NCBI RefSeq assembly: GCF_900174485.1
Contig: NZ_LT837803.1
Coordinates: 1,116,001 to 1,180,000, forward strand
Length of the DNA: 64,000 nt
Origin: Sterolibacterium denitrificans
Lineage (GTDB): Bacteria > Pseudomonadota > Gammaproteobacteria > Burkholderiales > Rhodocyclaceae
Reading direction: 5' to 3'
Each line of letters opens with the position of its first letter. Within the stretch, counting starts at the first letter, position 1. The notes beneath the pieces were generated by a model. The model was not told where the DNA came from. It searched no databases and was given only the letters and a program-made list of their open reading frames with translations. Below, piece after piece: positions 58,189 through 64,000 of the stretch. The position numbers and the translations under genes are program-made.

Positions 58189-58621
58189 TGGCAATGAGGA
58201 TGTGGGAGGACACAAGGAGGACGCCGTTGCTGAAAAAAGGTATTGACAAAGCCTGGATTCGCCGGTCGGATTCAGAAAAAGCCACAGATGCGTGCGGCGT
58301 ACACCGGGGCTTGACACAAAAAGCCTAGGCAGGATAAGGCTTTGCGATCAACTTATTGATAATTAAAGGTAATTTTGACAGCCTAATTTTTAGGCGATGC
58401 AAGAAAAACGCTTATAGCCTGCGAGTTTAGCAATCTTTGCCACGTATCATTCACAAACTTATCCACAGATTTTGTGGATAGTCGCAGCGGTGAAAAAGGC
58501 GGGCCGCGAGCGTTGCCGGCGGTCTGGAAAATCAGGGGCCGCGGCGGGTATTTTGGCGGAGCGTCCGTCACCCGCGCAAGCCGAACTCAAACGAATCCAA
58601 ATTCCGGTAAGCTCGCCTCCC
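58189..58621. other. AT-richer noncoding region with dyads and DnaA boxes
   Basis: 433 bp between divergent xseA and the Sel1 gene. It holds three TTGACA-like elements (about 58243, 58312, 58376), several AGCCT/AGGCT motifs, a perfect GCCTAA/TTAGGC hairpin (58381-58395), an AAGCCT...AGGCTT dyad near 58322-58345, and the DnaA-box pair. Base composition is clearly lower in GC than the flanking genes. Translations across it have no support. Confidence 0.6.
58459..58481. promoter_or_regulatory. Inverted pair of DnaA boxes
   Basis: TTATCCACA (58459-58467) is a perfect DnaA box; TGTGGATAG (58473-58481) is its inverted partner with one mismatch (CTATCCACA). The two make an 8-bp perfect dyad with a 5-nt centre. 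Such pairs occur in origins, in promoters controlled by DnaA, and in titration sites. Confidence 0.65.
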
Positions 58622-60715
58622 ATGCAAAAACGCTCCTCCAGCCGTGCGCTTCGAGTCGCAAGTGCTGCCGCCCAGCCATCCAGCGGATCGGCGGACGCGC
58701 TGGTGCCGCTGCGGGCCGGCACGCTGCTCGGCATTTTTCATGCCGCGCTCGACAGCAGCCTGATCGAGCGGGGCGCGGCGCAGGCGGTCGAATTGCTGGG
58801 TTCGGTCGATGATTTCTGGCAGGCGCTGGCGCTGCTGGAATTGCAGCGCATGGCGCAGGCCGGCAATCATCAGGCCCAGGCCGAGCTGGCCTGGCGCCAT
58901 GCCGCCGGTGAAGGCGGCGCGGAAAAATCGCCGGCGCAGGCCGTGCGCTGGGCGACGCTGAGCGCCGAGCACGACTGCGCGGCCGGTGCGGCCGTGCTCG
59001 GCTGGCTGCTCTACAACGGTTTCGGCCTGCCTGTGGATTTGCCGGAAGCGGCGCGGCTGTTCGCCTCGGCCGCCGCGCGCGACGACCTGCGCGGCTTGAC
59101 CTGGCTGGGCTTGTGCCTGCTGCACGGACACGGCGTGGCCGCCGACGGCCGGCAGGCGCTGGCGCTGTTTCACCAGGCGGCGGCCAAGGGCGGGGCGACG
59201 GCGCGGCTGGCCCAGTACTGGCTGGGACGCATCCATTACTTCGGGCTGCCCGACGTTGCGCCGCGCGATTTCGATGAGGCGGCGCGCTGGTTGCGCCTGG
59301 CGGCCGGGCATGCGCATCTCGGCGCGCACGAATTGCTGGCGCGCTGCCATTTCTTCGGTCGCGGCGTGCAGCGCGATCGGCGCGAAGCCCTGCGCCTGTG
59401 GCGCGCGGCGGCGGAGGGCGGCGATGCGCAGGCGATGTATTGCATGGGCATGTGCCTGTATGCCGGCGAGGGCGCGGCGCAGGATGGCGCCGAGGCGATG
59501 CGCTGGTTTCGCGCGGCGGCGCGTCAGCAGGTGGCCGGGGCGATGTTCCTGCTCGGTCAGTGCTGTGTGTTTGGCGTCGGCGTGACGCGCGATCTCCAGG
59601 CGGGCCTGGGCTGGTATCGGCGCGCGGCCGAGCAGGGCAATCGCGAAGCCGAATACGAGCTGGGCGAGTGGCATGCCTTCGGACGCGGCGGCCTGGCGCA
59701 GGACATGAGCGAGGCGATCGGCTGGTACCGCCGGGCGGCGCGGCAGGGGCACGCCCAGGCCCAGCGCAAGCTGGGGCACTGTTACCGGAATGGCGACGGC
59801 CTTACCGAAAACAAGGCGCAGGCGCTGGTCTGGTATCGGCGGGCCGCCGCGGGAGGCGACGTGACGGCTCGGGTATGGCTGGGTGAATGCTACGAACAGG
59901 GCGAAGGCGTGGCGCAGGATGCCGTCGCCGCGGCCAAGCATTATCGCGCGGCGGCGCAGGCGAACGATCCGCACGGCATGGCGGAATACGGCCGCTGCCT
60001 GCTGCGCGGCATCGGCGTGGCGGCGGATTTCGCGCAGGCCGAGCGCTTCCTGCGCGCGGCGGCGGATGCGGGCTGGCAGCCGGCGCTGGGCGAGCTGGAG
60101 CGTTACTGTTTTTCCCGCGCCGAGCAGTTGCTGCAGGCGTCGGCCGATGCGCCGTCACGCGCCAGCGAGGCGGCGGACTACTATCGCAAGGCCGGCGAGC
60201 TGGGCCACCGCCGCGCGGCCTTCATGCTCGGCGAATGCTATCGCCATGGCCACGGCGTGCCCCGCGACGACCTGCAGGCAATGACCTGGTATCGCAAGGC
60301 GGCGCGCCTGTTCGAGGCCAAGATCGCGCTGGGCGATCTGTATTACTTCGGTTACGGGGCGGGGGCGCCTCCCGCCCGGCAGGATCACCGCGAGGCGCTG
60401 CGCTGGTACGAGCAGGCGGTCGAGCAGCACGAGGATGCCTATGCCATGTACAGCCTCGGCTACTGCCTGCTGCACGGGCAGGGCTGCGCGGCCGGTGCGC
60501 AGAACGCCCGCGAGGGCGCGCGCTGGCTGCGCAAGGCGGCCGCCCTGGGCCATGTCGAGGCGCAATATGAACTGGGCTGCGCCTACCTGCGCGGCACGGG
60601 CGTCGCGCGCAGCCCGCGGCTGGCGATGAAATGGCTGCGCAGCGCGGCCCAGCTTGGCCACGCCGCCGCGCAGAGCGGGCTGGCCGAGTTGCCTGAATTG
60701 TTTGGGTCGCGTTAG
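58622..60715 (+). CDS. Large Sel1-repeat protein
   Basis: 697 residues from the Met at 58622. After an Ala/Ser-rich head (no signal peptide) it is about 15-16 Sel1-like helical repeats of roughly 36 residues, each of the form LG-x-C/Y-x2-G-x-GV-x2-D-x2-A-x2-WYRKAA-x2-G; good examples are MYCMGMCLYAGEGAAQDGAE and FMLGECYRHGHGVPRDDLQA. One repeat near residue 500 is degenerate. Sel1 arrays are protein-binding scaffolds, usually periplasmic; lack of a signal suggests a cytoplasmic adaptor here. An upstream start at 58472 would cross the DnaA-box region and is rejected. Confidence 0.88.
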   Translation: MQKRSSSRALRVASAAAQPSSGSADALVPLRAGTLLGIFHAALDSSLIERGAAQAVELLGSVDDFWQALALLELQRMAQAGNHQAQAELAWRHAAGEGGAEKSPAQAVRWATLSAEHDCAAGAAVLGWLLYNGFGLPVDLPEAARLFASAAARDDLRGLTWLGLCLLHGHGVAADGRQALALFHQAAAKGGATARLAQYWLGRIHYFGLPDVAPRDFDEAARWLRLAAGHAHLGAHELLARCHFFGRGVQRDRREALRLWRAAAEGGDAQAMYCMGMCLYAGEGAAQDGAEAMRWFRAAARQQVAGAMFLLGQCCVFGVGVTRDLQAGLGWYRRAAEQGNREAEYELGEWHAFGRGGLAQDMSEAIGWYRRAARQGHAQAQRKLGHCYRNGDGLTENKAQALVWYRRAAAGGDVTARVWLGECYEQGEGVAQDAVAAAKHYRAAAQANDPHGMAEYGRCLLRGIGVAADFAQAERFLRAAADAGWQPALGELERYCFSRAEQLLQASADAPSRASEAADYYRKAGELGHRRAAFMLGECYRHGHGVPRDDLQAMTWYRKAARLFEAKIALGDLYYFGYGAGAPPARQDHREALRWYEQAVEQHEDAYAMYSLGYCLLHGQGCAAGAQNAREGARWLRKAAALGHVEAQYELGCAYLRGTGVARSPRLAMKWLRSAAQLGHAAAQSGLAELPELFGSR

Positions 60716-60775
60716 TCCGTTGCGCCGGTAGTTTCTACAGGTGCTAGCGTAGTGTTGCACGCTGATTGACACATG

Positions 60776-60915
60776 AAAAACCACACATTTGTCGTCCCTG
60801 CGCAGGCGGGGACCCAGGTACGTACTGGATTCCCGCTTTCGCGGGAATGACGACGATGCGCTCTTCGTCGGGCAGTAGTCCATGCCGCTGGATTCCCGCC
60901 TGCGCGGGAATGACG
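60776..60915. repeat. REP-like repeat, copy 3 plus an extra half unit
   Basis: 60776-60852 is a 77-bp unit nearly identical to 34469-34545 (AAAAACCACACATT start, two hairpins, GGGAATGACG end). A second hairpin half (GGATTCCCGCCTGCGCGGGA, ending ATGACG) follows at 60881-60915 and ends 4 bp from the ilvD stop. It may protect or end the ilvD message and that of the convergent Sel1 gene. Confidence 0.85.
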
Positions 60916-60918
60916 GCA

Positions 60919-62778
60919 TTAGCGCCAGAGCTTGGGCAACTGGGAGACTTCGCGGGCGGCGCCGGTATCGGCGCTGGTGGTGGTGGCGGCATAGACCTGC
61001 AGCGCGGCGGAGACTTCGCGCTGGCGGTCGGCCGGACGCCAGGCGTCGTCGCCTTTCTCATCCATGCGCTGGCGGCGCCGGGCGAGTTCCGCGTCGTCGA
61101 TCGCCAGATGGATGCGCCGCGCCGGGATGTCGATTTCGATGCGGTCGCCGTTTTCCACCAGGCCGATGGCGCCGCCCGCCGCCGCTTCCGGCGAGACGTG
61201 GCCGATCGACAGGCCGGAGGTGCCGCCGGAGAAACGGCCATCGGTGACCAGCGCGCAGGCCGCGCCCAGATGCCGGGATTTGAGATACGAGGTGGGGTAG
61301 AGCATTTCCTGCATGCCCGGCCCGCCCTTGGGGCCTTCGTAGCGGATGACCACCACGTCGCCGGCCTTCACTTCGCCGCCGAGGATGCCGGCGACGGCGT
61401 CGTCCTGGCTTTCATAGACGCGCGCCGTGCCGGCGAACTGCCAGAGGCTTTCATCGACGCCGGCGGTCTTGACGATGCAGCCCTTCTCGGCGATGTTGCC
61501 AAACAGCACGGCCAGCCCGCCTTCCCTGGTGTAGGCGTGCTCGACGTCACGGATGCAGCCTTGCTGGCGGTCGATATCCAGCGTGGGATAGCGCCGCTCC
61601 TGCGAGAAGGCGGTCTGCGTCGGAATGCCGCCGGGCGCGGCGCGGAAGAATTCATGCAGCGCGGCATCCTGGTTGCGCTGCACGTCGTAGGTGGCCAGCG
61701 CCTCGGCCAGCGTCCTGCTATGCACCGTCGGCAGGTCGGTGCGCAGCAGGCCGCCGCGATCCAGTTCGCCGAGGATGGCCATGATGCCGCCGGCGCGATG
61801 CACGTCTTCCATGTGGTAATCCTGCGTGGCCGGCGCCACCTTGGACAGGCAGGGCACCTTGCGCGAGATGCGGTCGATGTCCTTCATGGTGAATTCGACC
61901 TGCGCCTCGCGGGCGGCGGCGAGCAGGTGCAGCACGGTGTTGCTGGAGCCGCCCATCGCCACGTCCAGGCTCATGGCGTTTTCAAAGGCCGGGAAGCTGG
62001 CGATCGAACGTGGCAGCACGCTGGCATCGTCCTGGTCGTAGTAGCGCCGGCAGAGTTCGACGACGAGGCGGCCGGCCTTGAGAAACAGTTGCTTGCGGTC
62101 GGCGTGGGTGGCCAGCAGCGAACCGTTGCCGGGCAGCGACAGCCCCAGCGCCTCGGTCAGACAGTTCATCGAGTTGGCGGTGAACATGCCCGAGCAGGAG
62201 CCGCAGGTCGGACAGGCCGAGCGCTCGAAACTGGCGACGTCCTCATCGCTCACCGCATCGTCGGCGGCGTTGATCATGGCGTCGATGAGATCGATGGCGA
62301 TGGTCTTACCCTGCCAGTTCACCTTGCCGGCCTCCATCGGCCCGCCGGAAACGAAAACGGTGGGAATGTTCAGGCGCATCGCGGCGATCAGCATGCCCGG
62401 GGTGATCTTGTCGCAGTTGGAAATGCAGATCATGGCATCGGCGCAATGGGCATTGACCATGTATTCCACCGAGTCGGCGATCAGTTCGCGCGAAGGCAGC
62501 GAATACAGCATGCCGGCATGGCCCATGGCGATGCCGTCGTCGATGGCGATGGTGTTGAATTCCTTGGCGATGGCGCCGGCCGCTTCGATCTCGCGCGCCA
62601 CCAGTTGGCCCATGTCCTTCAGATGCACGTGGCCGGGGACGAACTGGGTGAAGGAATTCACCACGGCGATGATGGGTTTGCCGAAATCGCCTTCCTTGAC
62701 GCCGGTGGCGCGCCACAGGGCGCGGGCGCCGGCCATGTTGCGGCCGTGGGTGGATGCGCGGGAACGGTATGCGGGCAT
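60919..62778 (-). CDS. ilvD: Dihydroxy-acid dehydratase
   Basis: 619 residues. Fe-S ligands in [17 protein letters not shown] and [19 protein letters not shown]; later [33 protein letters not shown] and [20 protein letters not shown] complete the IlvD/Edd pattern, with IlvD favoured by length and N-terminus [20 protein letters not shown]. It makes 2-keto acids for valine, isoleucine and leucine. Start 62778 has GGAG upstream. Divergent from lgt. Confidence 0.96.
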   Translation of the reverse strand: MPAYRSRASTHGRNMAGARALWRATGVKEGDFGKPIIAVVNSFTQFVPGHVHLKDMGQLVAREIEAAGAIAKEFNTIAIDDGIAMGHAGMLYSLPSRELIADSVEYMVNAHCADAMICISNCDKITPGMLIAAMRLNIPTVFVSGGPMEAGKVNWQGKTIAIDLIDAMINAADDAVSDEDVASFERSACPTCGSCSGMFTANSMNCLTEALGLSLPGNGSLLATHADRKQLFLKAGRLVVELCRRYYDQDDASVLPRSIASFPAFENAMSLDVAMGGSSNTVLHLLAAAREAQVEFTMKDIDRISRKVPCLSKVAPATQDYHMEDVHRAGGIMAILGELDRGGLLRTDLPTVHSRTLAEALATYDVQRNQDAALHEFFRAAPGGIPTQTAFSQERRYPTLDIDRQQGCIRDVEHAYTREGGLAVLFGNIAEKGCIVKTAGVDESLWQFAGTARVYESQDDAVAGILGGEVKAGDVVVIRYEGPKGGPGMQEMLYPTSYLKSRHLGAACALVTDGRFSGGTSGLSIGHVSPEAAAGGAIGLVENGDRIEIDIPARRIHLAIDDAELARRRQRMDEKGDDAWRPADRQREVSAALQVYAATTTSADTGAAREVSQLPKLWR

Positions 62779-62872
62779 GACGATCTCCAGAAGGGGGAAA
62801 CGGCAGCCTGCCATTCAGGCCGGCTGCCGCTCTAAGTTAGAATGGCGATTTTAGCGTACTCGGGTAGCGCCC

Positions 62873-63658
62873 ATGCTCGTCCATCCGCAGTTCGACCCCA
62901 TCGCCATCCAGCTTGGACCGCTCGCCGTGCACTGGTATGGCCTGATGTATCTGGTGGCTTTCCTGTCCTTCCTGGCGCTGGGCACTTGGCGCGCGAATCA
63001 TCGGCCGGATCTGGGCATCTCCTCGCAGGATGTCGACGACATGCTGTTCTACGGCGTCTTCGGCGTGATCATCGGCGGCCGGCTGGGGGAAATCCTGTTC
63101 TACGAACCGGCTTACTATCTGGCGCATCCCGCCCAGGTCTTCGCCATCTGGCAAGGCGGCATGAGCTTTCACGGCGGCTTCATCGGCGTGATCGCGGCCA
63201 TGGCGCTGTTCGCCTGGCGCAAGCGGAAGCGCTTCCTGCAGGTCACCGATTTCATCGCGCCGCTCTCGGCCCTGGGCCTGGCCGCCGGGCGCATCGGCAA
63301 CTTCATCAACGGCGAACTGTGGGGCCGGGCGGCCGATCCTTCATTGCCCTGGGCGATGGTCTTTCCCAACGTCGACAACCTGCCGCGTCATCCCTCGCAG
63401 CTTTACCAGGCCGGCCTCGAAGGCATCCTGCTGTTCTGCATCATCTGGTGGTATGCCAGCAAGCCGCGCCGCGACGGCCAGCTCTCCGGCGCTTTCCTGC
63501 TGGGCTACGGCGTCATGCGTTCCATCGGCGAATTCTTCCGCGAGCCGGATGCTGGCATCTTCGGCCACAGCTATGTCGTCAGCATGGGTCAATGGCTGAG
63601 CGTGCCGATGATCCTGCTCGGCCTTTACTTCCTTTTGCGCAGGAGCAAAACAGCATGA
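62873..63658 (+). CDS. lgt: Prolipoprotein diacylglyceryl transferase
   Basis: 261 residues, seven membrane helices. Conserved [41 protein letters not shown] and the Lgt signature [14 protein letters not shown] are all present. It attaches diacylglycerol to lipobox cysteines, which MshL (and possibly MshQ) in this window would need. Overlaps the next gene by ATGA. Confidence 0.96.
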   Translation: MLVHPQFDPIAIQLGPLAVHWYGLMYLVAFLSFLALGTWRANHRPDLGISSQDVDDMLFYGVFGVIIGGRLGEILFYEPAYYLAHPAQVFAIWQGGMSFHGGFIGVIAAMALFAWRKRKRFLQVTDFIAPLSALGLAAGRIGNFINGELWGRAADPSLPWAMVFPNVDNLPRHPSQLYQAGLEGILLFCIIWWYASKPRRDGQLSGAFLLGYGVMRSIGEFFREPDAGIFGHSYVVSMGQWLSVPMILLGLYFLLRRSKTA

Positions 63659-64000
63659 GCAACACGCAACGCCCCTTCAGGATCCTCGGCATCCAGCAGA
63701 TCGCCGTCGGCGGCCCCTCCAAGGACCGCCTGCGCCGCCTGTGGGTGGACATGTTCGGCCTCACTGTGACCGGCAACTTCGTCAGCGAGAAGGAGAACGT
63801 GGACGAGGACATCACCGCCATGGGCAGCGGCCCGTTCAAGGTCGAGGTCGACCTGATGCAGCCGCTCGACCCGGCCAAAAAACCGGCCGTGCATGAGCCG
63901 CCGCTGAACCACGTCGGCCTGTGGGTGGACGATCTGCCGGTCGCCGTCGAATGGCTCACCGCGCAAGGCGTGCGCTTCGCGCCGGGCGGCATCCGCAAGG
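63655..64000 (+). CDS. VOC/glyoxalase-family protein, partial (runs off the window)
   Basis: 115 codons in the window: [40 protein letters not shown], then [20 protein letters not shown]. The two beta-alpha-beta units and the His in [10 protein letters not shown] mark the vicinal oxygen chelate fold. Enzyme activity unknown; commonly found as a stand-alone VOC next to lgt. ATG overlaps the lgt stop, so co-expressed. Confidence 0.85.
   Translation, partial: MSNTQRPFRILGIQQIAVGGPSKDRLRRLWVDMFGLTVTGNFVSEKENVDEDITAMGSGPFKVEVDLMQPLDPAKKPAVHEPPLNHVGLWVDDLPVAVEWLTAQGVRFAPGGIRK

Overview
The window reads as chromosome from a GC-rich betaproteobacterium, most like the Rhodocyclales/Sterolibacterium side of the class. 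The evidence is the gene order thrS-infC-rpmI-rplT-pheS-pheT-ihfA-merR, the pairing of sodB with xseA, an MSHA-type pilus locus, and REP-like hairpins built on the 'gattcccgc...gcgggaatgac' theme. Protein motifs support this placement, but no species can be named from sequence alone. Coding density is high and many start/stop pairs overlap (ATGA).

Layout. (1) 1-8655, minus strand: MSHA-type pilus assembly operon mshL-N-E-G-I-J-K followed by a prepilin-like gene cut by the window edge. mshN is split by a frameshift at a 7-base homopolymer. (2) 8.7-19.3 kb, minus: Bcr/CflA-type MFS pump, comM/yifB, then the translation operon thrS-infC-rpmI-rplT-pheST-ihfA-merR. infC appears to start at AUA. 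(3) 19.4-20.7 kb: GIY-YIG protein, a low-complexity hypothetical protein, and a VOC gene with an integron attC-like site at its 3' end. (4) 20.7-28.3 kb, minus: rfbBACD (dTDP-rhamnose), preceded in the same direction by a diguanylate cyclase whose stop overlaps rfbB, and a NarL-type two-component pair. (5) 28.4-33.1 kb, plus: tRNA-Thr(UGU), then mshC-D-O-P-Q, the minor pilin half of the MSHA system, about 20 kb from the assembly half and on the opposite strand. (6) 33.1-34.6 kb: two tandem RelE/HigB-XRE toxin-antitoxin modules, one with a beheaded toxin. (7) 34.6-38.8 kb: peroxide defence (katA, ahpF, ahpC) with a good OxyR-type site at ahpC. (8) 39-43.4 kb: two half-size YeeE/YedE membrane proteins, aspA, a CbiX-like protein and a 5'-nucleotidase. 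(9) 43.4-52.9 kb: recC-recB-recD. (10) 52.9-56 kb: WYL regulator, a very small gene, a membrane-anchored Mrr-like nuclease with a zinc finger, and a VapBC pair; this looks like a small defence island attached to recBCD. (11) 56-64 kb: sodB with an IscR-like promoter site, xseA, a noncoding region with a DnaA-box pair, a roughly 16-repeat Sel1 protein, ilvD, lgt and a partial VOC gene.

How the parts may fit together. MshE carries an N-terminal domain of the kind that binds c-di-GMP, and a GGDEF protein is translationally coupled to the rhamnose genes, so pilus and polysaccharide output may share c-di-GMP control (inference). Redox defence appears three times (katA/ahpCF, sodB, Fe-S dependent ilvD), with candidate OxyR and IscR sites.

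The most unusual pattern is a scatter of short, degenerate tandem arrays with a period of mostly 9 bp (also 7 and 10). They occur at more than a dozen places, inside reading frames as tripeptide repeats and also in noncoding DNA.
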